Assembly (NCBI RefSeq): GCF_947503465.1
Contig: NZ_CANNDN010000007.1
Coordinates: 1-60,498, forward strand
Reading direction: 5' to 3'
Origin: an uncultured Tateyamaria sp.
Lineage (GTDB): Bacteria; Pseudomonadota; Alphaproteobacteria; Rhodobacterales; Rhodobacteraceae
Length of the DNA: 60,498 nt
Positions within the stretch are counted from its first letter, which is position 1. Every line of letters starts with the position of its first letter. This document shows, piece after piece, positions 48,165-56,872 of this stretch. The position numbers were made by a program, and so were the translations under genes. Below the pieces are notes generated by a model. That model did not search any database, was not told the DNA's origin, and was given only the letters and a program-made list of their open reading frames with translations.

Positions 48165-48634
48165 AAGCTATCACCGAGCTCCTCCCAACCCTCGGGGGTC
48201 AAGAAAAACTCCTTACCGGACTTTTCACAGAAACCTTTGCTGACGTTTTGGTTCAAGGACTCAGATGGATTGCCCAACTTGGTTTGATGGTTTTCCCTAA
48301 GAGCTTTGGTCACGTCAGACGTCGATACCAACGTTTTTCCCTTTTTCATCAACCAACCAGCTGTAGCGAGAAATTTTTTCGTCTGTACGGACGCCGCATT
48401 CTTAGACTTAAGGTAATTTGCCAGCGAACCGACAGCCTGTTTTCCTGCTTGATTTCCGACCTGCTGCACTGCGCTCGAAGTTTCCTCAGCAACTTCATCC
48501 GCGAAAGCTGGCTGCTTCTCTAGCGTATTGAGGATTTTTTCAAGCTGATCAGATAACCAGTCTTGCGTTCCTTCACCCGCGAATTTCATGCGCCCGATGC
48601 TAACCTCAATTTTACCTCTTAAGTCTTCCAACAC
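48161..48634 (-). CDS. Uncharacterised helical/winged-helix partner of the HEPN-like gene
   Basis: The 157-residue product has a helical N-terminal half (SDQLEKILNTLEKQPAFADEV...) and a C-terminal winged-helix-like segment (VSTSDVTKALRENHQTKLGN ... EKSGKEFFLTPEGWEEL). It has no signal peptide. It is translationally coupled (GTGA overlap) to the HEPN-like gene, as antitoxins and regulatory partners often are. I do not recognise a named family. It may control the effector's activity or expression. Confidence 0.6.
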   Translation of the reverse strand: MLEDLRGKIEVSIGRMKFAGEGTQDWLSDQLEKILNTLEKQPAFADEVAEETSSAVQQVGNQAGKQAVGSLANYLKSKNAASVQTKKFLATAGWLMKKGKTLVSTSDVTKALRENHQTKLGNPSESLNQNVSKGFCEKSGKEFFLTPEGWEELGDSL

Positions 48635-49101
48635 CCACCTCCTACCCTTTTGTTGATTTGGATATCTACATGCTTTGGGATCGCAATCCTCAATAGAAAC
48701 GTTGTGATTTGCAAGCCAAATTTTGCGCGGAACTCAACAGAACTGATAACAGATCGAAATCAACTGTACCTCATCTCAGATGAGCAACTGCAAGGCAAAA
48801 CGTCATCGCAAATGTCAAGTCACACAATTTGGCAGCGTCCGGAATCAAGCCGCAGGCGCCGGACATCGCCAGACCGGCCCCACGGGCTGGCGATACATCT
48901 CCACCTGCACCCCGCGCAGCCGTCCGATGACCCCACGACCATAAAGCGCGCCGCACCACCCCCAAGATCGCCATCCCCCGGTCCGGCGATGACCGTCTCA
49001 CCGCGCGCCTGCTGTAGGGTGGGCAATCTGCCCACCATGCCACACGCCGTAGGCCGGGCTTCAGCCTGGCATCCGACGACCAAACACAGCCCCCACCGGC
49101 G
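48635..49101. other. Intergenic region upstream of the HEPN-like module
   Basis: These 467 bases hold the presumed promoter region of the module, AT-rich near 48640-48830, and two REP-like units at 49014-49072 that follow the 49102 gene. A TTGACA occurs near 48817-48822 on the minus strand, but no good -10 is at the right spacing. No gene is seen. Confidence 0.5.
49014..49072. repeat. Two REP-like units downstream of a small hypothetical gene
   Basis: The first unit (49014-49036) is the same GTAGGGTGGGCAATCTGCCC sequence as the right arm at 194. The second (49049-49072) is a different small palindrome, GTAGGCCGGGCTTCAGCCTG, of a commonly dispersed type. Confidence 0.8.
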
Positions 49102-49428
49102 TCATTTCATCCGCGCCGCCCATTCCCCGAACTCTTCAAAAATCTGCCGCACGCCCTCACCCGGCAGGCCCCACTCCGCCTCGGATTTCCGACACCAGAG
49201 CGCACCCAGCACATGATCCGGCTCCGCCAACATCCGGGTGAAGTAGGCCGCCAGGTCCCGCACCGCCGCGTCGCCGTATCTCTGCCGAAAATCCGCATAC
49301 ATCTCGTACCGAACTTGCGGCGTGCCCTCCGCCCACCCCGGATGCACAAGGCCCAGGTCTTGGTGAAATTCCTTCGTGAAGTCGAGGAACGATTGCGGCG
49401 GTTTCACTGGCGTCTCACTCTCAAACAC
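49102..49428 (-). CDS. Small hypothetical protein
   Basis: The 108-residue product (MFESETPVKPPQSFLDFTKE...) appears soluble and helical, rich in aromatic residues (MYADFRQRYGDAAVRDLAAY) and without known motifs. Its composition matches the surrounding core genes rather than the AT-rich module next to it. It follows rplA downstream on the same strand, beyond the rplA terminator. Function is unknown. Confidence 0.58.
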   Translation of the reverse strand: MFESETPVKPPQSFLDFTKEFHQDLGLVHPGWAEGTPQVRYEMYADFRQRYGDAAVRDLAAYFTRMLAEPDHVLGALWCRKSEAEWGLPGEGVRQIFEEFGEWAARMK

Positions 49429-49631
49429 AGAAGATCGGCACGGTTTTCCAAAAACCGCCCGCCTTCGGGCGTCATGCTACAAATCAACCCGTTAAAATCC
49501 CCGAAACCCATCGTGCGGTGGCCTAACCCCCTGCGCCTCCTCACGGATTCGAAATACCTTAAAATACCGTCACACATCCGAACACGCTGTCCCCGCGGGG
49601 ACAAACCCCTCATGTCCCCGCGAACACACGT

Positions 49632-49666
49632 AAAAAATGGCGCGCACCCCATCGGGCACGCGCCAT
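49632..49666 (-). terminator. Rho-independent terminator of rplK-rplA
   Basis: On the minus strand ATGGCGCGTGC pairs with GTGCGCGCCAT around a short loop and is followed by six T residues. It lies about 27 nt after the rplA stop, so rplK-rplA form a closed two-gene unit here. Confidence 0.92.
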
Positions 49667-49692
49667 CCAAACTCTTTCAAAACCGTCTCCGA

Positions 49693-50391
49693 TCACTCGG
49701 TAACGGCGTTCTCCACGTCCACGCTCACGCCCGGCCCCATGGTCGAGCTGAGCGAGACTTTCTTCATATACGTGCCCTTCGCGCCCGCAGGCTTGGCCTT
49801 TGCCACGGCACCCACGAAGGCGCGGATGTTTTCCACCAGCTTGGCCTCGTCGAACGATGCCTTGCCCACGCCCGCGTGGACCACTCCGGCCTTCTCGGCC
49901 TTGAACTGGACTTCGCCACCCTTGGCCGCTTTGACGGCGTCGGCGACGTCCATGGTCACGGTGCCGACCTTGGGGTTCGGCATCAGGTTGCGGGGGCCCA
50001 GCACCTTGCCCAGACGGCCCACGATGGGCATCATGTCGGGCGTGGCGATGCAGCGGTCGAACTCGATCGTGCCGCCCTGGACGGTTTCCATCAGGTCCTC
50101 TGCACCCACGATGTCGGCCCCTGCGGCCTGCGCTTCCTCGGCCTTGGGACCGCGGGCGAAGACGGCGACGCGGACGTCCTTGCCGGTGCCGTTGGGCAGG
50201 CCCACGACGCCGCGCACCATCTGGTCCGCGTGGCGGGGATCGACGCCCAGGTTCAGGGAAATCTCGACCGTCTCATCGAACTTGGCGTTGGCGTTTGCCT
50301 TGATCAGGCTGACCGCGTCTTCGACCGTCAGGTTCTCTTTGCCAGCGAAGGCTTCGCGGGCCGCTTTTGTGCGTTTTCCAAGCTTTGCCAT
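49693..50391 (-). CDS. rplA: 50S ribosomal protein L1
   Basis: The 232-residue protein starts [20 protein letters not shown] and contains the L1 signature region [21 protein letters not shown]1 forms the mobile E-site stalk and in many bacteria represses the rplK-rplA mRNA. It lies one base after rplK and ends at a strong terminator. It is full length and ordinary. Confidence 0.98.
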   Translation of the reverse strand: MAKLGKRTKAAREAFAGKENLTVEDAVSLIKANANAKFDETVEISLNLGVDPRHADQMVRGVVGLPNGTGKDVRVAVFARGPKAEEAQAAGADIVGAEDLMETVQGGTIEFDRCIATPDMMPIVGRLGKVLGPRNLMPNPKVGTVTMDVADAVKAAKGGEVQFKAEKAGVVHAGVGKASFDEAKLVENIRAFVGAVAKAKPAGAKGTYMKKVSLSSTMGPGVSVDVENAVTE

Positions 50392-50392
50392 C

Positions 50393-50818
50393 TTACTTCA
50401 CCTCGATGCCCATGGACGTCGCGGAGCCGACGATGATTTTCATCGCGCCCTCGATGTCGTTTGCGTTGAGGTCCTTCATCTTGGCCTCTGCGATCTCGCG
50501 CACCTGTGCAACGGTCACGCTGCCCACGGTTTCGCGGCTCGGGTTGTTGGCCCCGGATTTCACCTTGGCCGCCTTTTTCAGATAGTAGGACGCCGGCGGC
50601 GTCTTGATATCCATGGCAAAGGATTTGTCCTGGTAGTAGGTGATCACGGTCGGGCACGGCGCACCGGGCTCCAGATCTGCGGTCTTGGCGTTGAACGCCT
50701 TGCAGAATTCCATGATGTTGATGCCGCGCTGACCCAGCGCCGGACCGACCGGCGGGGAGGGGTTCGCTTGACCGGCGGGCACCTGCAATTTCATGGTGCC
50801 TGCGAGTTTCTTGGCCAT
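50393..50818 (-). CDS. rplK: 50S ribosomal protein L11
   Basis: The 141-residue protein starts [20 protein letters not shown] and contains [20 protein letters not shown], the proline-rich L11 N-terminal domain that contacts GTPase factors. L11 binds 23S rRNA and is needed for RelA activation. It is followed almost immediately by rplA. It has the normal family length. Confidence 0.98.
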   Translation of the reverse strand: MAKKLAGTMKLQVPAGQANPSPPVGPALGQRGINIMEFCKAFNAKTADLEPGAPCPTVITYYQDKSFAMDIKTPPASYYLKKAAKVKSGANNPSRETVGSVTVAQVREIAEAKMKDLNANDIEGAMKIIVGSATSMGIEVK

Positions 50819-50875
50819 GTGCCAATCTCCTTCTCAAACAGCCTTGGGACGCGTCCCCTGGCCTATGTTGATGTG

Positions 50876-50910
50876 GTCTGGTCCGGGCCTCGCGAGACCC
50901 TCGCCTCCCA
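50876..50910 (-). promoter_or_regulatory. Palindromic leader element upstream of rplK
   Basis: The minus strand contains GGGTCTCGCGAGGCCC in a GC-rich segment about 70-85 nt before the rplK start. It can fold into a short hairpin and may be the L1-responsive leader or part of the promoter region. This rests on position only. Confidence 0.35.
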
Positions 50911-50932
50911 CATGGGATGCTGCATACCGCAA

Positions 50933-50958
50933 CAGGAGCGCCGATTACAGCGCTCCTG
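50933..50958 (-). terminator. Hairpin downstream of the OmpA-like gene
   Basis: CAGGAGCGC pairs with GCGCTCCTG around an 8-nt loop, about 50 nt after the stop codon at 51011. There is no clear T-run, so it may be a weak terminator. Confidence 0.55.
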
Positions 50959-51010
50959 CCAATAACACAAGGGTCTTTCGCCTGCGTGTCCCTGCGGGGA
51001 CGCGGTGGCG

Positions 51011-52195
51011 TCAGCCGTCTTCGAGGATCACGTCGAACCGCACGCGGCTGCCGGGCAGACCGGCGGCGTTCAGGGGCCGCGAGGGGGCAGCGATGATGAT
51101 CTCTTCGGAGGCAACACCGCGCCCGACAAGCATCGCCATCAGCGCCTTGGCGCGCAGCAGACCTGTCGCCACGCCTTCGCCGGCTTGCACATCACTGGTA
51201 TGATGCCCGATCACGCGCAGACGGGCGTGCGGGCATTCCATCGCCATGCGGGCCAGTGTCATGGCCTGATCGACGTCGCTTGCCCCCAGGGACACGGACC
51301 GCGGAGCGTAGAAAAGTATAGTGTTATCAACAGCTTGCTGCAATGCAGTCACACAGGTCGCGTTGGCCCAGGGGTTCTGCTTGATCACGGGCGCGCGGGC
51401 CGCCACGCGGGTCACGCCGTCATCGACGATCGAAAATTCGACCCGCCGATCGTAGAACGAGCTGGGCTCGGGACCCACGACGCCAGAGGGCTGACGATCA
51501 CCAAACCCCTCGGCAAAGAACATGCTGACGTCGATGCCGGATGCGCCGATGCGCTTGATCACCTGCTGGGCCCGCGCTTCGCTGAGGCGCAGGTTGGCCG
51601 CCGGATCGCCGGAGGGGTCGGAGTGACCTTCGACACGGATCTGCACGCCGGGGCAGTTCTGTGCGATCAGACCCAGCAGGCGGCCCTGTTCGATGCCACC
51701 GGACCCGGCTGTCAGACCCCCGCTTGGAAAATAGACACGCGCCTGATCGGCCATGGTGCGCAGATCATCGATGCACTGCTGCTGTGCACCCGCCCCTGCG
51801 CCAAAGCCGTTGCTGTTGAAGACGGGCGCCACGGGCGTGGTCGCCAAGGACGCGGTGCGCGCTGGCGCGGGGTCGGCCACGGGCGCGGGTTGCGGCGTGG
51901 GCAGCGCGGCCAGGGGCTGTGCCTGCGGCGTGGCCGCGGCCACGGATGTCAGCGCGGTTTCAGGCGCGACCTGACGGGCGACGACTTCTTCATCCCCGGA
52001 TGTGACCGCGGGCGATGCGGCGGGTGCGGGCGCAGGTGTCGGCAGGACCGCAGGTGCGGGACCGGCGGCAGCCACGACCTGTTTCTCGGCCGCGTCATCG
52101 CTGCCTCCCAATTCCAGAAACCCCGATGCGGCGAATACAATCGCCGCGGACGGAACCAGCCACGGAAGGCTGTCCCTCACATACTTCAATGCCAT
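51011..52195 (-). CDS. Cell-envelope protein with two tandem OmpA-like domains
   Basis: From the ATG at 52195 (GGGGGA ribosome site) the product is 394 residues. It has an N-terminal membrane helix (about residues 10-28) and a long Pro/Ala-rich periplasmic linker. The first OmpA peptidoglycan-binding domain contains VEGHSDPSGDPAANLRLSEA. A second, weaker OmpA-like domain (about 275-394) contains ...VIGHHTSDVQAGEG. The protein probably tethers the inner membrane to peptidoglycan. A tandem arrangement with a degenerate second copy is less common. Confidence 0.8.
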   Translation of the reverse strand: MALKYVRDSLPWLVPSAAIVFAASGFLELGGSDDAAEKQVVAAAGPAPAVLPTPAPAPAASPAVTSGDEEVVARQVAPETALTSVAAATPQAQPLAALPTPQPAPVADPAPARTASLATTPVAPVFNSNGFGAGAGAQQQCIDDLRTMADQARVYFPSGGLTAGSGGIEQGRLLGLIAQNCPGVQIRVEGHSDPSGDPAANLRLSEARAQQVIKRIGASGIDVSMFFAEGFGDRQPSGVVGPEPSSFYDRRVEFSIVDDGVTRVAARAPVIKQNPWANATCVTALQQAVDNTILFYAPRSVSLGASDVDQAMTLARMAMECPHARLRVIGHHTSDVQAGEGVATGLLRAKALMAMLVGRGVASEEIIIAAPSRPLNAAGLPGSRVRFDVILEDG

Positions 52196-52464
52196 AGAAT
52201 ATCCCCCAGATACGCTGTTCGGCCTATGCTGGCACATCTACATCGTGTGCCTGTGTCAACCAGTAGGCGGCAATCCGCCGTGTTCGTCAACAGGTCTTGT
52301 GGATGTTTCTGTGGATAAGTCTGCGATGTTGGATGGTCGACACAGTGCGCGGCGCATTTGCCGTGAAAGGCGGCTTCGAGCCCAAATTGAAAGATGCTGC
52401 GGTCTGCGCGGATGGCGGCTTTGGGTGAGCGCCATCGCGAGGCTATGCTCTGGAGTCGTGTCCG

Positions 52465-53151
52465 TCATCGCACCAAGATGCGTAACGGACCCACTACTTG
52501 GAAACCGGCTGCGCACGCGCAAGTAAGATCGTCTCCCTGTTCATAACCCGCAACTGGAAGTCCTCCGCCAACTGAGGAGACAGCGGCTAAAGCCTCCGAA
52601 TAGATTGATCTGTCGCTTGCTTGCGTAGAGAAGACATTAGACATGCCAATCACGTCAGTGGACAGGTTGGCAAGGCAGCCAGCTTCGATGTTCGTTCCCG
52701 AGATTCGAGCGAGAAAAAACAAGTTGGAATCGTTCAGGCACTGAGACGGGAAGACTACGTGGTCCGACTCATTGTTCCCATTCCACGCCTTATGCCATCG
52801 TAAAAGGCCACTCGGACTGTCGATCCGAACCCATTGAGTTGGCAGTTCTCGGGATTGAGCGTCTGACCAAATCCATGATGCTTCGAATGCGACGCGAAGC
52901 CCCAAAGCGGATTCATCCAAACTTGAAAAGCTGTCCTTGATACCACTAAGCCCGCTAATCCGAGCAATTAGCTCGCTAGCAACCATTGGCTTAAGCGTGA
53001 CCAATTTCGGGTAGTAGGGTGGAGGTGTGTCGACACAATAATACGCGAGATCATCGCGTTCCGTACGCAATCCGTTCGCAGCCATGATAGCAGCGCAAAG
53101 ATCAGCATTGTTGCCCGCGGCAAGTCGGGCTTTTTCTCGTGTACTCGGCAT
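52465..53151 (-). CDS. Hypothetical protein with GNAT-like C-terminus
   Basis: The 228-residue product lacks a signal peptide. The C-terminal part (DRSIYSEALAAVSSVGGGLP followed by VAGYEQGDDLTCACAAGFQVVGPLRI) resembles the last strands of GNAT acetyltransferases, where GYE and GF.xxGxL are frequent. No clear acetyl-CoA-binding R/QxxGxG/A loop is seen, so activity is doubtful. The gene is AT-richer than its neighbours and looks like an insertion between the OmpA-like gene and nusG. Confidence 0.5.
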   Translation of the reverse strand: MPSTREKARLAAGNNADLCAAIMAANGLRTERDDLAYYCVDTPPPYYPKLVTLKPMVASELIARISGLSGIKDSFSSLDESALGLRVAFEASWIWSDAQSRELPTQWVRIDSPSGLLRWHKAWNGNNESDHVVFPSQCLNDSNLFFLARISGTNIEAGCLANLSTDVIGMSNVFSTQASDRSIYSEALAAVSSVGGGLPVAGYEQGDDLTCACAAGFQVVGPLRILVR

Positions 53152-53247
53152 ACCATCGCTCTAATTGAAACCGCTTCAGCTTGCCACTCGGACATTGGCT
53201 CAGCCGCCGCGAAAGCGTGCTCCGTCCCGCACACCCGCCTCTCCAAA

Positions 53248-53275
53248 CAAAAAGGCGCACCTGAGTGCGCCTTTG
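53248..53275 (-). terminator. Rho-independent terminator of secE-nusG
   Basis: On the minus strand AAAGGCGCAC pairs with GTGCGCCTTT and is followed by T residues, about 20 nt after the nusG stop. Confidence 0.93.
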
Positions 53276-53296
53276 GAGGTCTCATGTCCGTGCGGC

Positions 53297-53830
53297 TCAG
53301 TTCTGTTTGTTGACCTGGGTGTATTCCAGTTCCACAGGTGTTTCGCGGCCGAAGATGGACACGGTGACCTTGAGGCGCTGGTTGTCTTCGTCGACCTCTT
53401 CGACCATGCCGTCGAAATCCTCGAACGGGCCGTCGTTGACCTTGACCTTTTCGCCGACTTCGAAGCTGATCATCAGCTTGGGCGCGTCCTCGCCTTCCTG
53501 AACGCGGTTCAGGATCTGGTTCACTTCGGCGTCGCGCATCGGCATGGGGCGGCCCTGGGGACCAAGAAACCCGGTGACGCGGTTGATCGAGTTGATCAGG
53601 TGATAGCCGCGGTCCGACATCTCCATGTGCACCAGCACATAGCCCGGCATGAAGCGCCGTTCCGTCGGCACCTTCTTGCCGCGACGCACTTCGATCACCT
53701 CTTCGGTCGGGACCAGCACCTCGTCAATTTCGTCCGAAAGCTCCTGCTCTTCGGCCGCGGTGCGGATCTGTTCCGCGATTTTCTTTTCGAAGTTCGAAAG
53801 AACACTGACGGAATACCACCGTTTTGCCAT
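53297..53830 (-). CDS. nusG: Transcription termination/antitermination protein NusG
   Basis: The 177-residue protein has the N-terminal NGN domain (MAKRWYSVSVLSNFEKKIAE, RRFMPGYVLVHMEMSD) and a C-terminal KOW domain (VGEKVKVNDGPFEDFDGMVE). NusG links RNA polymerase to Rho or to the ribosome. It follows secE by 168 nt and ends at a terminator. It is typical of the family. Confidence 0.98.
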   Translation of the reverse strand: MAKRWYSVSVLSNFEKKIAEQIRTAAEEQELSDEIDEVLVPTEEVIEVRRGKKVPTERRFMPGYVLVHMEMSDRGYHLINSINRVTGFLGPQGRPMPMRDAEVNQILNRVQEGEDAPKLMISFEVGEKVKVNDGPFEDFDGMVEEVDEDNQRLKVTVSIFGRETPVELEYTQVNKQN

Positions 53831-53998
53831 GTCTGTTCTGGCCCCTCGCCTGGTCGGTTTCGACTGTTGCGACGTGTTTACCGCCGCCCTGAATAAAAAT
53901 CGGCGCGGGGCTCGAATCGCCGCGCGCCTGTTTCAGATCAGTTTCGGGGGATACTCCGGGTCTGTGCAAAGTGCAAGAGGTGACCCCCCTGCCGTGCG

Positions 53999-54196
53999 TC
54001 ACCCGAAGGTTGTCAGCACCGTTTCAAGACCCCAGCGGATAATGATGTCCACGAGCGCAAAGAACACCGCCGTCAGCGCCGACAGGATAAAGACCATGAC
54101 AGTTGTCAGAAACACCTCGCGCCGGGTCGGCCACACCACCTTGGAAACTTCCGAGCGAACCTGCTGGATGAACTGAAGTGGGTTGGTGGTGGCCAT
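53999..54196 (-). CDS. secE: Protein translocase subunit SecE
   Basis: The 65-residue protein has the conserved amphipathic segment QQVRSEVSKVVWPTRREVFL followed by one membrane helix (TTVMVFILSALTAVFFALVD), the minimal SecE form usual in alphaproteobacteria. SecE clamps SecY in the inner-membrane translocon. It lies directly upstream of nusG as in most bacteria. Confidence 0.97.
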   Translation of the reverse strand: MATTNPLQFIQQVRSEVSKVVWPTRREVFLTTVMVFILSALTAVFFALVDIIIRWGLETVLTTFG

Positions 54197-54298
54197 GGGT
54201 CATGTCCCTTGCTGCGGATGGATGGGATGTAACGGCAGGTCGGGACGAATTCAAGGCGGGATTGCGCCCGCCCTGATCAGATGTGATGCGGTTTCGGC

Positions 54299-55024
54299 TT
54301 AGCCTTCCTGGGCCATCCGGTTCAGCCGGTCACTGACCACTTGCTGGTGATCGATCTCGGCCTGCTGCATGGCCTGAAAGTCGGGCATGTAGAGGCTGTC
54401 GACCATGCCGTCGGGAAAGATGTCGAGGATGCCGTCCCAGCGGCAGGCGAAACTGTCGAGTTTCCCGCGCAGTTCGCAGGCGCGCGCGCTGTCGCGTGCC
54501 TCGACCCGGTCAAGCCAGGCGAGAACGCCGTGCCAGATACGGTCGGAGCCCAGCACCATGAACGCGCCAAGGACCATCGCCAGCATCAGGACCGTGCCAA
54601 TCACGATCCAATGGGGCCGCACGACGCACAGCAGCGCAACGCTGGCCAGGGCGAGGTGGCGTGTCGTGGGCTGGAAGCCGCGCAGCGCGCCGACGGGGCG
54701 CGCCAGTGACATGCCCAGCCGGGACAGAAGGCCCGGGCGGCGGTTTGCTGTCTGCTTTGCCGTTTCGAGGTTGGGCAGGTCGGAGGCACGACGGCGCGGC
54801 GCGTCATCGACCGTGCGGTCCACAAAGGCGCGGGTCGCCTCTGGCGCCGCTGCGGCCGGGGCGGTGTCACGGGCAGGGTCCGGTGCTGGCGCGCGCGCGG
54901 GGGCGGCGCGCGGCGTCACCTGCTGCGGTGGCGCCGTGTTTTCGGTCAGCACCGACCGGATGGTCGACATCGTTTCTTCGTCGCTTGCGGTGCAAGATTC
55001 ACCTGGGATCAACGTGTAGGTCAT
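54299..55024 (-). CDS. Hypothetical membrane protein
   Basis: The ATG at 55024 follows AAGGAAGC. The 241-residue product has a disordered Ala/Pro/Arg-rich region (about 30-110), then two hydrophobic segments (LALASVALLCVVRPHWIVIG and VLMLAMVLGAFMVLG) and a conserved-looking acidic tail (FPDGMVDSLYMPDFQAMQQA). It is probably an inner-membrane protein with a cytoplasmic tail. I do not recognise a named family. It lies upstream of secE on the same strand. Confidence 0.68.
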   Translation of the reverse strand: MTYTLIPGESCTASDEETMSTIRSVLTENTAPPQQVTPRAAPARAPAPDPARDTAPAAAAPEATRAFVDRTVDDAPRRRASDLPNLETAKQTANRRPGLLSRLGMSLARPVGALRGFQPTTRHLALASVALLCVVRPHWIVIGTVLMLAMVLGAFMVLGSDRIWHGVLAWLDRVEARDSARACELRGKLDSFACRWDGILDIFPDGMVDSLYMPDFQAMQQAEIDHQQVVSDRLNRMAQEG

Positions 55025-55332
55025 GTGGCAGCTTCCTTGTCCCGAGACATTCGGGAAATCCATTTACCGGCCCGGGCAGATCGGGCGATTGTCACTGAAC
55101 CGCGTTCTGCGGATGAGGCAGAGCTAAGGCCGGAATGTGCGCCATCGGTGTCCGGGATGTGGCGAAATCATGGCACTGTCGCCGGGGCGGCAACAGCCAG
55201 CGGATCGTGATCGAACTGTTCGCGGATTTGCGCCCCCGGCACGGGAAGTTTCACGTCCGGACCAAAATTTCGACGCAATTGCGTGAATCAGAAGGCCCCG
55301 GGGCGACGGGATGCCTGCCCCGGGGCCAAATG
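55025..55332. other. Intergenic region between a membrane protein gene and the SDR gene
   Basis: A GC-rich hairpin following the SDR gene occupies 55294-55327. The remaining sequence of these 308 bases should hold the promoter of the membrane protein gene; I see no clear -35/-10 pair and no gene. Confidence 0.5.
55294..55327 (-). terminator. Hairpin after the SDR gene
   Basis: GGCCCCGGGGC and GCCCCGGGGCC form a perfect 11-bp stem with a 12-nt loop, five bases after the SDR stop. Only a weak T-containing tail follows on the minus strand. Confidence 0.62.
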
Positions 55333-56034
55333 TCAGTGATGCTGATCCGAAAACGGCTTTTTCGGGCGCGGATAGATCGGCAAATGCGGCAGCCAGACAT
55401 GGTCCGGCTGTGTGATGGCATACATGAACGCCTTGGCGATATCATCGGGGCGCAGTGCGTCCGGTTTCGGACTGTCGAAGAAGGGGGTGTCCGTCATGCC
55501 CGGGTGGATACAGGTGACGCGCCCGCCTGCATCGCCCAGCTCTGCGCCCAGATTGTCGGCATAGCCCTTGATGAACCATTTGGTCGCCGAATAGACCGAC
55601 CCCCATACCGTGCCCTGCGCCGCAAGGGACCCCATCAGCACCATGTGCCCCCTGGAGGCGCGCAGATGTGGGAGCGTGTACTTGGCCGTCAGTGTCACGC
55701 CAAGGCAGTTGACGTTGATCATCTGCTGGAAGCTGGCGGGATCGCCCGCCTCGGTCCCGCGGGCGGAGGCCCCGAGACCTGCATTGGCCAGGACAACATC
55801 GATCCGGCCAAACCGTGCGACCGTGTCGGCCACCATCTGTTCCTGCTGTGCGGCATCCGTCACGTCGCAGGTCAGCGCGATGGCATGTTCCGAGCCGAAT
55901 TCGGTCACCAATGCGGCAAGCTTGTCCGCGCTGCGCGCCGCAAGCGCCACCTTGTGGCCTGCCTGCGCCGCGTGACGGGCACAGGTTTCGCCAATGCCCG
56001 ACGACGCGCCGGTGATCAGTATGACTTTGGTCAT
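55333..56034 (-). CDS. SDR-family oxidoreductase
   Basis: The 233-residue enzyme has the classical short-chain dehydrogenase motifs: TGASSGIG (8-15), NAG (84-86), catalytic S136 and YSATK (Y148, K152). It resembles the YdfG-like group of NADP-dependent SDRs. The ATG at 56034 (AAAGGACAG ribosome site) is preferred to an upstream ATG. It is 26 nt downstream of the DJ-1/PfpI gene, so the two form an operon. The substrate is unknown. Confidence 0.88.
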   Translation of the reverse strand: MTKVILITGASSGIGETCARHAAQAGHKVALAARSADKLAALVTEFGSEHAIALTCDVTDAAQQEQMVADTVARFGRIDVVLANAGLGASARGTEAGDPASFQQMINVNCLGVTLTAKYTLPHLRASRGHMVLMGSLAAQGTVWGSVYSATKWFIKGYADNLGAELGDAGGRVTCIHPGMTDTPFFDSPKPDALRPDDIAKAFMYAITQPDHVWLPHLPIYPRPKKPFSDQHH

Positions 56035-56060
56035 AGTGCTGTCCTTTCGTGGAACATGGG

Positions 56061-56765
56061 TCACGCAGCGGCGCGGATATCGGCGACGGCCTGCAACACC
56101 AGATCCGCCGTTTTCTGCGCCGAGGCCGGGTTCTGTCCGGTGACCAGCGTGCCATCCCGCACTGCGAACGCCTCGAAATCGGGGGCCGCTTCGTGCGTGG
56201 CGCCCAGGTCTTTCAGCTTGGTTTCCAGCAGGAAGGGAACGGCATCTTGCAGGCCGACCGCGTGTTCCTCGCTGTCCGTGAAGGCCGCGACACGGCGCCC
56301 CTTGACCAGCGGCGTCCCATCCGCGGCCTTGGCCTGCACAAGCCCCGCCGGGCCATGGCAGACGGCCGCAACGACCTTGCCCGCGCGGTCAAACGCCTCG
56401 ACCAGTGCGGCAAGGTCCAGATCATCCGGGTAGTCGAACATTGTCCCATGTCCGCCCGGCAGAAAGATCGCGTCGAATTGCCCGGGATCGATATCGGTGA
56501 AGCGGGGCGTCTGTGCCACCTTGGCCGTGAGATCGGCATCGTTCAGGTACCGTTCAACCGAGGCGTCGTTTTCACCTGCGGGTGCCACGCTGCGCTGGTC
56601 AACCGGGATGGCCCCGCCCGTGATCGAGGCCAACGTGACATCTGCCCCCGCATCCGAAAAGGCGTAATAGGGCGTTGTGAGTTCTTCCAGCCAGACGCCG
56701 GTTGCGTCCCCGTTGTCCATTTGGGCGGCGGATGTCGCGATCATCAGAATGTTTGCGGTGGTCAT
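56061..56765 (-). CDS. DJ-1/PfpI-family protein (Hsp31-like)
   Basis: The 234-residue protein has the nucleophile-elbow C136-H137 in VVAAVCHGPAGL and an upstream glutamate pair (VWLEEL) in the position of the DJ-1/Hsp31 glutamate. Relatives are glutathione-independent glyoxalases or chaperones that protect against methylglyoxal and oxidative damage. The ATG at 56765 fits the family start. It is divergent from a LysR-type gene that may control it and the SDR gene. Confidence 0.85.
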   Translation of the reverse strand: MTTANILMIATSAAQMDNGDATGVWLEELTTPYYAFSDAGADVTLASITGGAIPVDQRSVAPAGENDASVERYLNDADLTAKVAQTPRFTDIDPGQFDAIFLPGGHGTMFDYPDDLDLAALVEAFDRAGKVVAAVCHGPAGLVQAKAADGTPLVKGRRVAAFTDSEEHAVGLQDAVPFLLETKLKDLGATHEAAPDFEAFAVRDGTLVTGQNPASAQKTADLVLQAVADIRAAA

Positions 56766-56849
56766 TGTCTGTCTCCTTTGGTGTGCGTGTTGACCCTTGA
56801 GATAGACGGGGCATTCCATAATGAAACCAAAGCGAAATTGCGCAGGGGT

Positions 56850-56863
56850 ATAAATTTCCTTAT
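56850..56863. promoter_or_regulatory. AT-rich dyad in the lysR/DJ-1 divergent spacer
   Basis: ATAA-ATTTCC-TTAT is an interrupted dyad ten bases before the LysR start. LysR proteins often bind such dyads near their own divergent promoter. Confidence 0.4.
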
Positions 56864-56872
56864 GCTTGTGCC

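Noticed and set aside
52298..52318. DnaA-box-like TGTGGATAA with a weaker neighbour, possible origin or DnaA target
   Set aside because: One perfect box and one 7/9 match in a spacer do not make an origin; no AT-rich unwinding region or origin-linked genes are present.
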